Origin: Bacillota bacterium
Lineage (GTDB): Bacteria; Bacillota; Limnochordia; Darwinibacteriales; DTU012
Direction: 5' to 3'
Length of the DNA: 64,000 nucleotides
NCBI GenBank assembly: GCA_012520795.1
Contig: JAAYNP010000117.1
Coordinates: forward strand, 1-64,000
The position numbers and the translations under genes are program-made. The notes under the pieces are model-generated. The model worked only from the letters and a program-made list of their open reading frames with translations, made no database searches and was not told the origin of the DNA. The stretch's first letter is position 1; each line of letters begins with the position of its first letter. Below, piece by piece: positions 1 to 8,481 of the stretch.

Positions 1-195
1 ATGGAGAAAAACGGAGAGGCTCTCGTCAATCATTTGAAAAACATGCGGGAGGCGGTTTCAGGGATTAACCTTGATGAAGAAATGGCCGATATGATCCGGT
101 ACCAGCATGCCTATACCGCAGCTGCCCGAATCATGACGGCAATGGATCAAACTCTGGACATAATCGTTAATCGCCTTGGCCTCTTCGGCAGGTAG
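1..195 (+). CDS. flgK: Flagellar hook-associated protein FlgK, C-terminal end (partial)
   Basis: Only the last 64 codons are in the window; the gene begins upstream. The segment holds the typical C-terminal FlgK helix pattern: an LDEEMADMIRYQHAYTAAAR stretch followed by a second helix with a TLDIIVNRLG ending. This part of FlgK lies in the D0 coiled coil that packs into the hook-filament junction, outside the cell. FlgK is exported by the flagellar type III system. The following gene is flgL 14 bases on, as in most Bacillota late-flagellar operons, which supports the call. The methionine at base 1 is an internal residue, not a start. Confidence 0.9.
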   Translation: MEKNGEALVNHLKNMREAVSGINLDEEMADMIRYQHAYTAAARIMTAMDQTLDIIVNRLGLFGR

Positions 196-209
196 AAGGA
201 GGGTATCCA

Positions 210-1166
210 GTGCGGGTCACCAACAATACATTGATCAACAATATGATCAGGCATTTAAACCAAGGCTTGAGCCGACTTGATCGCTATCAGCAGCAGTTGG
301 CAAGCGGCAAGAAAGTGTTGAAGCCCTCTGATGATCCTGCCGGTGTGATCTCCATTATGGAACTCCGCTCTTCCCTTGTTGAGAATGAGCAGCTCTTAAA
401 GAATGTAGGCGGTGCCCTGTCATGGCTTGAGTCCATCGATACAGTACTCTGGTCAGCCACCAATGTGATGCACCGGGCCAAGGAACTGACGGTGTATGCC
501 GCCACAGACACGCTGAGCTCCGATGATCGCCAGGCAATCCGGAAGGAAATGGAACAGCTCTTTGACAATCTTCTGGAGTTGGCCAATTCCAGCCATGGCG
601 GCAAGCATCTCTTCGCCGGCCAAAAAAGCACTACGGTGCCGTTTAGACGGGCGAGTGACGATCCCGACGATCCCGGCTATTTCGTAATCGAATACCACGG
701 CGGGATTGCCGATGACGGCGCCGACTCATTGAAAGTGGAAATCAGCAGCAATAATGTAATTGATTTGAATATTATTCAAGCCCGGATTCCAGGCGGCGGA
801 GCACCCAGCGATGCCGAGGATCAGGTGTTCATGCCGATTTTTTCGGTTCTGTCGCAGATTATCAGTGATATCGAGCAAGACAATGTAGGCGCCCTGGGCG
901 GCCAGCGGTTGGGTGATCTGGAAAATGCGCTGGACAACCTACTGAGTGTCCGGGCTGAAGTGGGAGCCAAACTCAGCCGGGTTGAACTGGCTCATGAGCG
1001 CCTCAATGACCTGCATTTGAACCTTAACAAGATGCTTACCAATATCCAGGACATCGATGTGGCGGAAGCGATCATGAATCTCAAGAGCGAGGAAAACGGG
1101 TACAGGGCGGCTTTGGCTGTAGGCGCCCGGATCATTCAGCCGACTTTGGTGGATTTCCTCAAGTAG
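210..1166 (+). CDS. flgL: Flagellar hook-filament junction protein FlgL (HAP3)
   Basis: 318 residues. FlgL joins hook to filament, outside the cell, after type III export. The N-terminus (MRVTNNTLINNMIRHLNQGL, then QQLASGKKVLKPSDDPAG) is the conserved flagellin-type D0/D1 helix, and the C-terminus (about residues 245-318) has the matching helix ending in a GARIIQPTLVDFLK tail. The middle is the variable outer domain. The start is GTG, preceded by a GAAGGAGGG ribosome site at about 195-203. It sits between flgK and a DUF6470 gene, as in the flgK-flgL-yviE-fliW-csrA order of Bacillus subtilis. Length is normal for the family. Confidence 0.95.
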   Translation: MRVTNNTLINNMIRHLNQGLSRLDRYQQQLASGKKVLKPSDDPAGVISIMELRSSLVENEQLLKNVGGALSWLESIDTVLWSATNVMHRAKELTVYAATDTLSSDDRQAIRKEMEQLFDNLLELANSSHGGKHLFAGQKSTTVPFRRASDDPDDPGYFVIEYHGGIADDGADSLKVEISSNNVIDLNIIQARIPGGGAPSDAEDQVFMPIFSVLSQIISDIEQDNVGALGGQRLGDLENALDNLLSVRAEVGAKLSRVELAHERLNDLHLNLNKMLTNIQDIDVAEAIMNLKSEENGYRAALAVGARIIQPTLVDFLK

Positions 1167-1175
1167 GAGCTGGTT

Positions 1176-1685
1176 GTGATGCATCTTAGAATCAATTCCA
1201 GTTATCCACAGGTCAAGATCGGCTGTCAGCTGCCCAGGATTCAAATCCAACAGCAGTTGGGGCACTTCGAGTATCAATACGAAGGGCCAAGGATTTACAT
1301 AGATCAGCGGCAGCCCCGCAACGAGTTGGGAATGGGCGATCTGGACCACTTTAGGCGTACTGTGAGCTTGGCCGGCCGACAGGCTGCATTGGAAGGGATT
1401 GCCCGCTGGGCCCGAGAAGGTGATCGGTTTGCCCGGGAAATGACAACCCAGAATACAGTTGCCCGGCTGGCCAAGGAGCGAAGCTTTGAGGAAATCCCGG
1501 ATATCAATGTTGACAGTATGCCAAAGACGCGGCCTAAGATAACAACCATTTATGATTTGGAAATACGCTGGATCGACGGCGATACAGACATCGAGTTTAT
1601 GATCAGCAAGCCAAGGATTGAGCTTGTCAAAGGCAAAGTGGAAGTCAGTTTGGACAAGGGTAGTAAACTTGATCTAAAAGGGTGA
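1176..1685 (+). CDS. DUF6470 (YviE-type) flagellar-locus protein
   Basis: 169 residues, starting with GTG immediately followed by ATG (either may be used). The pattern, an N-terminal I-x-Q-x-x-x-x-I-G-like beta segment (RINSSYPQVKIGCQLPRIQI) then a charged helical middle and a beta-rich C-terminus, fits the DUF6470 family found next to fliW in Bacillota; B. subtilis YviE is the reference. Its biochemical role is not established. It has no signal peptide or membrane segment, so it is probably cytoplasmic. Position between flgL and fliW with gaps of 9 and 7 bases implies cotranscription with the flagellar operon. Confidence 0.7.
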   Translation: MMHLRINSSYPQVKIGCQLPRIQIQQQLGHFEYQYEGPRIYIDQRQPRNELGMGDLDHFRRTVSLAGRQAALEGIARWAREGDRFAREMTTQNTVARLAKERSFEEIPDINVDSMPKTRPKITTIYDLEIRWIDGDTDIEFMISKPRIELVKGKVEVSLDKGSKLDLKG

Positions 1686-1692
1686 CAAAAAA

Positions 1693-2157
1693 GTGAAAAT
1701 CGAAACAACGCGTTTTGGAACGATTGAGATCGACCCCGGACAGATTGTCGAATTTCCCGAAGGACTTCTCGGATTTGAAGAGTATCAGCGCTATGTGATC
1801 CTTGAGCAGCCCGATCGCGTTTTCAGTTTTTTGCAGTCTGTGGAAGCGCCGTGGCTCAGTTTCGTGGTGATGATTCCGGAGCTTTTGCGCAGCGATTATC
1901 ATGTCGAACTTGAGCCTCAGTTTGTCAAGGAGCTTGGTTTCGAAAACCCGGAAGAGGGCAAGGTTTTGGTTATTGTTACTGTCCCTGAGGATATAACAGA
2001 AATGACCGCCAATTTGCAGGCACCGATTGCGATCAATCTCAAAACAAAACTGGGAAAACAGATTGTCTTGATGGAAGGATCGTACAAGATCAGGCACAAC
2101 GTCCTGGCGGAACTGCAGCGCAATACCTACATGGCCACCAAAGCCGCTGCCGAGTAG
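1693..2157 (+). CDS. fliW: Flagellar assembly factor FliW
   Basis: 154 residues with GTG start. FliW is the cytoplasmic protein antagonist of CsrA: it binds either flagellin or CsrA and so couples flagellin translation to filament secretion. Visible family signatures are the N-terminal RFGTIEIDPGQIVEFPEGLLGFEEYQRYV region (first beta-barrel strands) and the VPEDITEMTANLQAPIAINL block near residue 105. csrA follows after 63 bases, the standard genetic partner. What is unusual is that the third partner, flagellin, is not next to csrA here. Confidence 0.95.
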   Translation: MKIETTRFGTIEIDPGQIVEFPEGLLGFEEYQRYVILEQPDRVFSFLQSVEAPWLSFVVMIPELLRSDYHVELEPQFVKELGFENPEEGKVLVIVTVPEDITEMTANLQAPIAINLKTKLGKQIVLMEGSYKIRHNVLAELQRNTYMATKAAAE

Positions 2158-2220
2158 GGATCCGGCTCTGAACTAATTCCGGCATATCCGGGAAAGCTAT
2201 AGTCCAGGGAGGGACACGCA

Positions 2221-2496
2221 ATGCTCGTTTTGACAAGGAAAGTGAATCAGAGCATCATGATCGGAGACCAGATCAAAGTGATTGTCGTCGATGTCCGGGG
2301 CGATCAGGTAAAGATCGGGATCGACGCACCAAAGGAGATTAGTGTCCATCGGGAAGAGATTTACAGTGAAATTCAAGATGAAAACAAGCGGGCTGTCTTG
2401 TCGAAAAACATCGATCTGAATCAGCTGGACAAGGTTCTCAAACCAGGAGAGAACCGCGGCGGCGATTTGGTTAATAAGTTTGATGAAGGACGGTGA
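2221..2496 (+). CDS. csrA: Carbon storage regulator / translational repressor CsrA
   Basis: 91 residues. CsrA is a small dimeric RNA-binding protein that blocks ribosome binding by occupying GGA motifs in leaders, including the flagellin leader in Bacillota. The diagnostic N-terminus [20 protein letters not shown] and the [17 protein letters not shown] core are intact. The family is usually 60-80 residues, so this one carries an extra hydrophilic tail (about residues 70-91). An AGGGAGGG ribosome site lies 6-13 bases upstream of the ATG. The 3' end overlaps flaG by 14 bases, suggesting translational coupling. Confidence 0.95.
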   Translation: MLVLTRKVNQSIMIGDQIKVIVVDVRGDQVKIGIDAPKEISVHREEIYSEIQDENKRAVLSKNIDLNQLDKVLKPGENRGGDLVNKFDEGR

Positions 2497-2866
2497 GCAG
2501 GTCGTGATTCGGACTGATCACACAATCAAGAGTCATACTCATGTGCAGTTCCCCAAGCTTGCCAATCAAGCCCCAGAGCAGACAGAGAACAAAAACGTTA
2601 GTGAATATGACCCGTTTGCGGATCAGATTCTCAGCGAAAAGGACTTGGAGAAGGTTGATGCGGCAATTGAATACCTGAACAAGACTATGCGCATCTTCGA
2701 TCGTAGTTTGGAATTCAGTATCCATGAGGATACCAACCGGATCATTGTCAGGGTAATCGACCGTTCAAGCGAGGAAGTGATTCGTGAGATTCCACCTGAA
2801 CGCATCCTGGACTTAGTTGCCGCATTGATGAGCATCGTTGGGTTGCTCGTTGATCAGCGGGTATAG
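2483..2866 (+). CDS. flaG: FlaG family flagellar protein
   Basis: About 127 residues from ATG 2483 (a TTG codon directly in front is an alternative start). The C-terminal two thirds match Fla[44 protein letters not shown] ends in the conserved IPPERIL-D motif. The N-terminal 40 residues are variable and hydrophilic. FlaG affects filament length in several bacteria, but its mechanism is not settled. It overlaps csrA and is 15 bases from fliS. In most Bacillota fliD lies between flaG and fliS; it is absent here. Confidence 0.9.
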   Translation: MKDGEQVVIRTDHTIKSHTHVQFPKLANQAPEQTENKNVSEYDPFADQILSEKDLEKVDAAIEYLNKTMRIFDRSLEFSIHEDTNRIIVRVIDRSSEEVIREIPPERILDLVAALMSIVGLLVDQRV

Positions 2867-2881
2867 GGGGTAGATCAATCC

Positions 2882-3250
2882 ATGAGTACACATGCGCTGC
2901 AGACTTACAAGCAGATACAGGTATCAACCGCATCGGAAGGCGAACTGATCTTGATGGTGTTTGATGGCGCAATCCGCTTTGCGAATCAAGCCATTCACTG
3001 CATCGAGCAGTCGGACCATGCTGGTGCGAACACCAACTTGTTAAAAGCCCAGGATATTATCTATGAGTTGATTATGGCTCTAGATCTGGAAACCGGCGAG
3101 ATTGCCCATAATCTGTACCGGTTGTACATGTATGTCAATCAGCTGTTGGTTCAGGGCAATGTCAGCAAAGACCCTGATGTGGTTCGGCAGGCGATCAACT
3201 TGATGACTGAGTTGAGGAATATGTGGCACGAGGTGGTGGGCCAGGTTTGA
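2882..3250 (+). CDS. fliS: Flagellar export chaperone FliS
   Basis: 122 residues, all helical. FliS binds the C-terminal D0 helix of newly made flagellin and keeps it unfolded for export. Family marks are YKQIQVSTASEGELILMVFDGAIRFANQAI at the N-terminus and the GNVSKDPDVVRQAINLMTELRNMWHEV C-terminal helices. The client flagellin is not encoded in this window, so it must be elsewhere if the flagellum is functional. The stop codon overlaps a TTG start of the next gene (TTGA). Confidence 0.95.
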   Translation: MSTHALQTYKQIQVSTASEGELILMVFDGAIRFANQAIHCIEQSDHAGANTNLLKAQDIIYELIMALDLETGEIAHNLYRLYMYVNQLLVQGNVSKDPDVVRQAINLMTELRNMWHEVVGQV

Positions 3251-3747
3251 CATCCGAGACCAGAGATCAGCTTGCTGAGCTGATCGGCTATTATCAGCAG
3301 TTGATTGGTCATTATCAAAGCATTGCCGAGTTCGGGCAGGATGAAGTGATACTGATTGACCAGGGCGATATGGAAGCGCTGATGACAATTCTCTGCGACA
3401 AAGAGAAGATCATGGCTGAAGTTGCCAAGTGCCAGGAAAAGATCGGGGCCATTCAGGATACATTTGTCAACCGGTATCAGCTGGAATCTTTTTCACTGAA
3501 CAAATTGAAGGCAGTTGTAGACAGCAGCAACCGTGATTTGCTGGAGAAACTGCGCAAAGTAATCAAGCAGTTGATCAAGGAACTGGAGATCCTCGAGCAG
3601 CAGGAGAAAATTCACGAATCGATGCTTAAAAGCTTTGCGGAGGAAGTCCAGAAGAAGCAAGCCCGCAAACAGGCCAAAGCTGGGGCAAAGGCCTACGAGA
3701 AGATTATCGAGCCCAAACCCGACAATGATATCGATCTGAAGCGTTGA
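3247..3747 (+). CDS. FliT/FlgN-like flagellar chaperone (probable)
   Basis: About 166 residues if it begins at TTG 3247, which overlaps the fliS stop and has a GAGGTGG ribosome site 8-14 bases upstream; an upstream in-frame ATG at 3223 lies inside fliS. The protein is almost entirely helical and highly charged, with long coiled-coil segments (residues about 60-150) and a Lys/Arg-rich tail. No diagnostic motif is visible, so the assignment rests on size, helix content and position after fliS, where B. subtilis has fliT. FlgN for FlgK/FlgL is an alternative. Confidence 0.6.
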   Translation: MTSETRDQLAELIGYYQQLIGHYQSIAEFGQDEVILIDQGDMEALMTILCDKEKIMAEVAKCQEKIGAIQDTFVNRYQLESFSLNKLKAVVDSSNRDLLEKLRKVIKQLIKELEILEQQEKIHESMLKSFAEEVQKKQARKQAKAGAKAYEKIIEPKPDNDIDLKR

Positions 3748-3791
3748 ACCTTGCTTAAATGTCATAAATTACTACTGGTCTAGCAAATTTC

Positions 3792-3821
3792 TTGACAAAT
3801 CTTGATCGGTTGTGCTAGGGT
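3792..3821 (+). promoter_or_regulatory. Sigma-A type promoter of the cold-shock gene
   Basis: TTGACA at 3792-3797, then 18 bases, then an extended -10 (TGC followed by TAGGGT at 3816-3821). This gives a leader of roughly 45 bases before the cold-shock start, short compared with the long cspA leader of E. coli. It separates the flagellar operon from the next transcription unit. Confidence 0.55.
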
Positions 3822-3873
3822 ATAAGTAACCGGTTTTAAGAGCCGGCAAGAATCATTAGGAGGAATGTATTTA

Positions 3874-4071
3874 ATGCAAGGCAGAGTAAAATGGTTTAAC
3901 GCTGAGAAGGGTTATGGATTCATTGAGCGTGAAGACGGCGGGGATGTATTTGTACACTTCTCAGCAATCCAGGAGGATGGATTCAAAACCCTGGAAGAAG
4001 GACAGGCAGTAGAGTTTGACATCATCGAAGGCGAGCGCGGGCCACAGGCCGCAAATGTTGTGAAAATCTAA
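3874..4071 (+). CDS. Cold-shock protein (CspA family)
   Basis: 65 residues from ATG 3874. An in-frame ATG nine bases earlier sits only 1 base after the TAGGAGG ribosome site (3857-3863), whereas 3874 has ideal spacing. This is a single OB-fold nucleic-acid-binding domain with intact RNP1 (KGYGFIE) and RNP2 (DVFVHFS) motifs, which bind single-stranded RNA and melt secondary structure. Length is typical. It is a monocistronic unit: its own promoter is upstream and a hairpin terminator follows within 15 bases. Confidence 0.95.
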   Translation: MQGRVKWFNAEKGYGFIEREDGGDVFVHFSAIQEDGFKTLEEGQAVEFDIIEGERGPQAANVVKI

Positions 4072-4082
4072 CAGGTGCAGAT

Positions 4083-4108
4083 AAGAACCAAGGCAACTTG
4101 GTTCTTTT
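4083..4108 (+). terminator. Rho-independent terminator after the cold-shock gene
   Basis: A 9-bp perfect stem (AGAACCAAG / CTTGGTTCT) with a GCAA loop, followed by a short T run. It ends the cold-shock transcript. Confidence 0.85.
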
Positions 4109-4146
4109 AGTTATCGAGAATATTGTGGGGAGGAATCCGCCAGAGG

Positions 4147-4177
4147 AGGATTTTTTTGGGGCTGCTGGAATTATAAT
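4147..4177 (+). promoter_or_regulatory. Candidate sigma-H-like or sigma-A promoter of hpf
   Basis: AGGATTT at 4147-4153 and GAATTAT beginning at 4168, 14 bases apart, resemble the AGGAWWW / GAATWW arrangement of sigma-H promoters. B. subtilis hpf (yvyD) is known to be controlled by sigma-B and sigma-H. A TATAAT at 4172-4177 overlaps but lacks a good -35, so which sigma factor reads it is undecided. Confidence 0.3.
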
Positions 4178-4208
4178 AATAGAGATGAATTAAAGGGGAG
4201 TGATAGAT

Positions 4209-4781
4209 ATGGCCGCAATGAAGATTGTTGTCAAAGGTAAGAATCTCGAAATTACTCCTGCTTTACGTGCTTATGCTGAGAAGAAGATCCGCAAGTTTGA
4301 GAAGTTTTTTGCGTACGGTAATGAAGATCACCAGTCGGTTGCTGTGATGATGATGCGTACCGAGCGTGAAGTTCATATTGCCGAACTGACCATTGAGTAT
4401 AGAGGTTTGTTCCTGCGCGGCGAAGGCCGCACGGTAGACATGTATAACTCCATCGACGAAGCGGTTGATCGCATTGAGCGCCAGTGGAACAAATTCAAGA
4501 CCAAAATCCAAAAGCGCTTCCAGGGCCCAAAAATCAGTGAACTGGCATCTCCGGCGAACGGAGGCTTAAGTGCCGGCGGTGCTGTCAACCGCAATCGTGA
4601 TTTTCGGATTGTCAAAATCAAGCGCTTTGCCTACAAACCGATGGATGTCGAGGAAGCAATCATGCAGATGGAACTTTTGGGGCATGACTTCTTCGTTTTT
4701 GCCAATGCGGAAGATGACCAGATCAATGTCGTCTATAAACGCAGTGACGGCAACTATGGCTTGATTGAACCGGAGTTTTAG
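4209..4781 (+). CDS. hpf: Ribosome hibernation promoting factor, long form (HPF)
   Basis: 190 residues from ATG 4209, which is 8 bases after AAAGGGGAG; an upstream GTG at 4200 overlaps that site and is less likely. The N-terminal domain (residues 1-100, KNLEITPALRAYAEKKIRKFEKFF) binds the 30S decoding region. The C-terminal domain (about 130-190, IVKIKRFAYKPMDVEEAIMQ) dimerises, forming inactive 100S ribosomes, as expected for the long form of Bacillota. A low-complexity linker joins them. It directly precedes an unrecognised gene and secA; hpf upstream of secA-prfB is the usual Bacillota order. Confidence 0.95.
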   Translation: MAAMKIVVKGKNLEITPALRAYAEKKIRKFEKFFAYGNEDHQSVAVMMMRTEREVHIAELTIEYRGLFLRGEGRTVDMYNSIDEAVDRIERQWNKFKTKIQKRFQGPKISELASPANGGLSAGGAVNRNRDFRIVKIKRFAYKPMDVEEAIMQMELLGHDFFVFANAEDDQINVVYKRSDGNYGLIEPEF

Positions 4782-4808
4782 AATGCAGCTTGGAAAGTAG
4801 GATAGGGC

Positions 4809-5936
4809 ATGAGTTCTTCTGTGACCTTAGTAATATTTGAGGGTGGGAGAATCGAAAGCGAGCTGGAAGAATTAATGCGCCAGGTCCGGAAAGCCATCGT
4901 GATTGATCAGATCGTAAAGGCTCAGGCAGGGGGATTCGAACAGATCATTGTAGTGACCTCCTACAAAGATTTGGCAGAAGCGGCGGCAAGATTCGCAGTA
5001 CAAGTTGACTATCAGCCTCAGGTGACAGAGGAGTTCCATTTCGGTGAACAACTGCTCAAAATCATAACCCAAAGGAAGATAGCAAAGGCTTTGTACATGG
5101 GGGGAGCGGCGGCTCCCCTCATTTCTGCCCAGGAACTGCGTTATATCCGGACTTTATTGGAGAATCACAATCACGTGGTTACAGCCAACAATTACTTCTC
5201 TGCAGATCTGGTGGGGTTTGCGCCCGCTTCCGCTCTTGCCGCGGCTTCGCTGCCGCGGATTGACAACACATTGCCGCAGCTGTTGGTCGGCGAGGCCAAT
5301 CTCAAATTCATCCCGCTGCAGCGTTCTTTGGGGCTGCATTTTGATCTAGATACGCCCGCTGATCTGCTGGTCTTGGCCAATCACCCCGGAGTAGGTCCGC
5401 ACACCAAACAGGCAATTATTGAGGCAGATCCTGATCTGAAGCAGTGCCGGGCGATCAAACAGGTGATGCAGGACTATCAAGCGGATTTGGTAGTATACGG
5501 GCGGGTCAATTCCTCATTGTTCCAGCTGCTGGATCAGGTTACTCACTGCCGGATCCGCCTCTATTCGGAGGAGAGGGGGCTTAAGGCACTGGGCCGCGAT
5601 ATGAGGGGTGAAGCCCGATCCCTGCTTGGTGAGATGATCACCGCTTATGGATATGAACGGTTTTTCAATTTTTTGAGCCAGATTTGCCGGGGCGCAGTGA
5701 TCGACTCCCGGATCCTCTTTGCCCATTGGCAGTGGGATTTGACACAAACCGATCGGTTCTATTCGGACCTTGGCATGATTGACCGGATCACCCATCCTGG
5801 GTTACGGGAGTTTACAGCTGCAGCCCACGGTGCATCAATCCCGGTTATGCTGGGAGGACATTCGCTAGTCACAGGTGGGTTATGGGCTTTGCTCGATGCA
5901 AGTTACATCGAAAGGCAGAATGCAGCACCGGTGTAG
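4809..5936 (+). CDS. Unrecognised protein with a nucleotidyltransferase-like (GT-A) N-terminal half
   Basis: 375 residues, soluble, no signal peptide. I do not recognise the family with confidence. The first 200 residues look like a Rossmann-type alpha/beta domain of the MobA/CofC nucleotidyltransferase type: IVIDQIVKAQAGGFEQIIVVTSYKDL resembles the lead helix-strand pair, and LGLHFDLDTPADLLVLANHP resembles the DIDTPEDL motif that follows the active site in such enzymes. The usual N-terminal GG-x-x-x-R-M nucleotide loop is weak (FEGGRIES), and this may be a degenerate or divergent member. Residues 200-375 form a second alpha/beta region with GEARSLLGEMI and a Gly-rich HGASIPVMLGGHSLVTGGLW end. 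It lies between hpf and secA with 27- and 20-base gaps, so it is likely cotranscribed. Confidence 0.5.
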   Translation: MSSSVTLVIFEGGRIESELEELMRQVRKAIVIDQIVKAQAGGFEQIIVVTSYKDLAEAAARFAVQVDYQPQVTEEFHFGEQLLKIITQRKIAKALYMGGAAAPLISAQELRYIRTLLENHNHVVTANNYFSADLVGFAPASALAAASLPRIDNTLPQLLVGEANLKFIPLQRSLGLHFDLDTPADLLVLANHPGVGPHTKQAIIEADPDLKQCRAIKQVMQDYQADLVVYGRVNSSLFQLLDQVTHCRIRLYSEERGLKALGRDMRGEARSLLGEMITAYGYERFFNFLSQICRGAVIDSRILFAHWQWDLTQTDRFYSDLGMIDRITHPGLREFTAAAHGASIPVMLGGHSLVTGGLWALLDASYIERQNAAPV

Positions 5937-5956
5937 ATCAGAAAGGATGACGAAGG

Positions 5957-8467
5957 ATGCTTGGTAAGTTAAAAAACATTTTCGACAGCAACAAACGGGA
6001 ACTGGCGCGCCTGGCAGCAGTCGTGGTCAAGATCAACAGCCTGGAGCCGGATTTTGAGGCGCTGACCGATGCAGAGCTGACAGCCAAGACGATGGAGTTC
6101 AGGCAGCGTTTAAGTGCCGGTGAGACCCTGGATCAACTGCTGCCTGAAGCATTTGCAGCGGTAAGGGAGGCGGCTAAGCGCACCCTCGGCCAGCGTCATT
6201 TCGATGTCCAGCTTATGGGCGGTATTGTCCTCCATGAAGGCCGGATTGCGGAAATGAAAACTGGTGAAGGAAAGACTTTGGCTGCGACTTTGCCTGCATA
6301 TTTGAATGCCCTGGCCGGAAAAGGCGTGCATATAGTGACTGTCAACGACTACCTGGCCCGGCGTGACGCAGAGTGGATGGGCCAGATTTACCGGTTTTTG
6401 GGCATGTCGGTAGGCGTAATCGTCCACGGCCTGGATTTCAAGGAGCGTTTCGAATCTTACCGGTGTGACATCACCTATGGAACAAACAACGAATTTGGTT
6501 TCGATTACCTCAGGGACAACATGGTGAGGGATCCGGAACTGTTGGTGCAGCGGGAATTGTACTACGCCATCATAGACGAGGTGGATTCGATCTTGATCGA
6601 TGAAGCCCGCACTCCATTGATTATCTCGGGAACAGCTGAAGATTCCAGCAGCCACTACCAGAACTTTTCCCGGATTGTGCCCAGGCTTAGGCAGGAAGAG
6701 GATTATACCGTTGACGAAAAAGCCCGTACAGTGGCCATGACTGAGACAGGTGTGGCCAAGGTTGAAAAAATGCTCGGCATTGACAATCTCTTTAATGATC
6801 GCAATTTTTCCCTTAACCATTACTTGATCCAGGCGCTTAAAGCTCACACTCTCTTTAGGCGGGATCGGGACTACGTGGTCAAGGACGGTGAAGTGATCAT
6901 TGTTGATGAGTTCACTGGGAGGCTGATGCCCGGCAGGCGCTATTCAGACGGGCTGCACCAGGCCATCGAGGCCAAGGAAAATGTGAAAGTCGCCCAGGAA
7001 AGCCAAACCTTGGCTTCCATCACATTCCAGAATTACTTCCGGATGTATGAAAAACTGGCTGGAATGACAGGTACGGCCGCTACAGAAGAGGAGGAATTCC
7101 GCAAGATCTACGGCATGGATGTGGTTGTAATTCCTACCAACAGGCCAATGATCCGTGTGGATCACCCTGATTTGGTCTACAAAACCGAAGCGGCCAAATT
7201 CCGGGCTGTTGTCGGGGAAATCGAGGAGAAATACAAGAAAGGGCAGCCTGTTTTGGTGGGGACCATATCGATCGAGAAATCAGAAGTGTTAAGCCAAATG
7301 CTGCAGAAGATTGGTATACCGCATCAGGTCCTCAATGCCAAGCACCACGAAAGGGAAGCGGAGATCGTCAAGGACGCCGGCCAGCGGGGGGTGGTCACAA
7401 TTGCCACGAACATGGCCGGGCGGGGGACCGACATTGTCCTGGGCGAAGGAATTGCTGAACTCGGCGGGCTGCATGTGATCGGTACTGAGCGCCATGAATC
7501 GCGGCGGATCGACAACCAGCTCCGGGGGCGTTCCGGCCGCCAGGGAGATCCCGGTTCTTCCCGGTTTTACGTATCGCTGGAAGATGATCTGATGCGCCTG
7601 TTTGGCAGCGACCGCATTAGTGGGCTGATGGACCGCCTTGGCTGGGAAGAAGACCAGCCGATCGAAAACATGCAGATCACCAGAGCGATTGAAAACGCCC
7701 AAAAGAAGGTGGAGCACCGCAATTTCGAGATCCGCCGCCAGGTGTTGGAGTACGACAATATCCTCAACCAGCAGCGGGAGATTATCTACCAACAGCGCCG
7801 GCAGGTATTGTTGGGCACCGACATCCAGGAATACATCCAGAATATCTTCGCCAATACCTTCAGGCATATTGCCAATGAATATGTTGGCGAGAAGATTGCT
7901 GCGGAGGAATGGAACCTGGATGGCCTAATCGCCCGCTATCAAGATGTGACCGCCAGGCTGCTGCCTTTTACGCCGCAAGAGCTTGCCGCAATGAGTGCGG
8001 ACGAGATGGCTGCCAACCTGGCAGAACAGGCGCTTGAGGCGTATGCCGAAAGAGAGAAAGAGTATGGCCCCGAGGCTATGCGCAGGATCGAGTACTTGGT
8101 CCTGCTTCAGACGATTGATGCCAAATGGATGGAGCATCTGCGGGAGATGGATGGGCTCCGGGAAGGTATTGGCCTCAGAGCCTACGGACAGCAGGATCCG
8201 CTGATGGAATACCGGTTTGAAGCCTATCAGATGTTTAATGCCATGATTCAAAGTATCCAGGAAGACTGTATCAGAATGCTGTTCAGGGTACGCCTGGTTG
8301 AGCGTGGGGAAGCGGAACAGGAAGCCCAGAGGCGGATGCGCCAGGTGACCACCAACCGGGATCAAGGCAGCGAGCCGCCGCAGCCCAGGACGGTTACGAA
8401 AATAGGCCGCAACGATCCCTGTCCCTGCGGCAGCGGCAAGAAATACAAGAAGTGCTGCGGCAAGTAG
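5957..8467 (+). CDS. secA: Preprotein translocase ATPase SecA
   Basis: 836 residues, full length. SecA drives proteins through SecYEG at the inner face of the plasma membrane. Walker A is MKTGEGKT (about residues 99-106) and the DEAD-type box is [17 protein letters not shown]. The helicase motif [14 protein letters not shown] and the helical scaffold/wing regions are present. The C-terminus has a SEC-C zinc motif, [15 protein letters not shown], which binds SecB or ribosomes in other bacteria. The ATG is 7 bases downstream of a purine-rich GAAAGGATGACGAAGG stretch. prfB follows, as in many Bacillota. Confidence 0.98.
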   Translation: MLGKLKNIFDSNKRELARLAAVVVKINSLEPDFEALTDAELTAKTMEFRQRLSAGETLDQLLPEAFAAVREAAKRTLGQRHFDVQLMGGIVLHEGRIAEMKTGEGKTLAATLPAYLNALAGKGVHIVTVNDYLARRDAEWMGQIYRFLGMSVGVIVHGLDFKERFESYRCDITYGTNNEFGFDYLRDNMVRDPELLVQRELYYAIIDEVDSILIDEARTPLIISGTAEDSSSHYQNFSRIVPRLRQEEDYTVDEKARTVAMTETGVAKVEKMLGIDNLFNDRNFSLNHYLIQALKAHTLFRRDRDYVVKDGEVIIVDEFTGRLMPGRRYSDGLHQAIEAKENVKVAQESQTLASITFQNYFRMYEKLAGMTGTAATEEEEFRKIYGMDVVVIPTNRPMIRVDHPDLVYKTEAAKFRAVVGEIEEKYKKGQPVLVGTISIEKSEVLSQMLQKIGIPHQVLNAKHHEREAEIVKDAGQRGVVTIATNMAGRGTDIVLGEGIAELGGLHVIGTERHESRRIDNQLRGRSGRQGDPGSSRFYVSLEDDLMRLFGSDRISGLMDRLGWEEDQPIENMQITRAIENAQKKVEHRNFEIRRQVLEYDNILNQQREIIYQQRRQVLLGTDIQEYIQNIFANTFRHIANEYVGEKIAAEEWNLDGLIARYQDVTARLLPFTPQELAAMSADEMAANLAEQALEAYAEREKEYGPEAMRRIEYLVLLQTIDAKWMEHLREMDGLREGIGLRAYGQQDPLMEYRFEAYQMFNAMIQSIQEDCIRMLFRVRLVERGEAEQEAQRRMRQVTTNRDQGSEPPQPRTVTKIGRNDPCPCGSGKKYKKCCGK

Positions 8468-8481
8468 AAGGAGTGAAGAGA

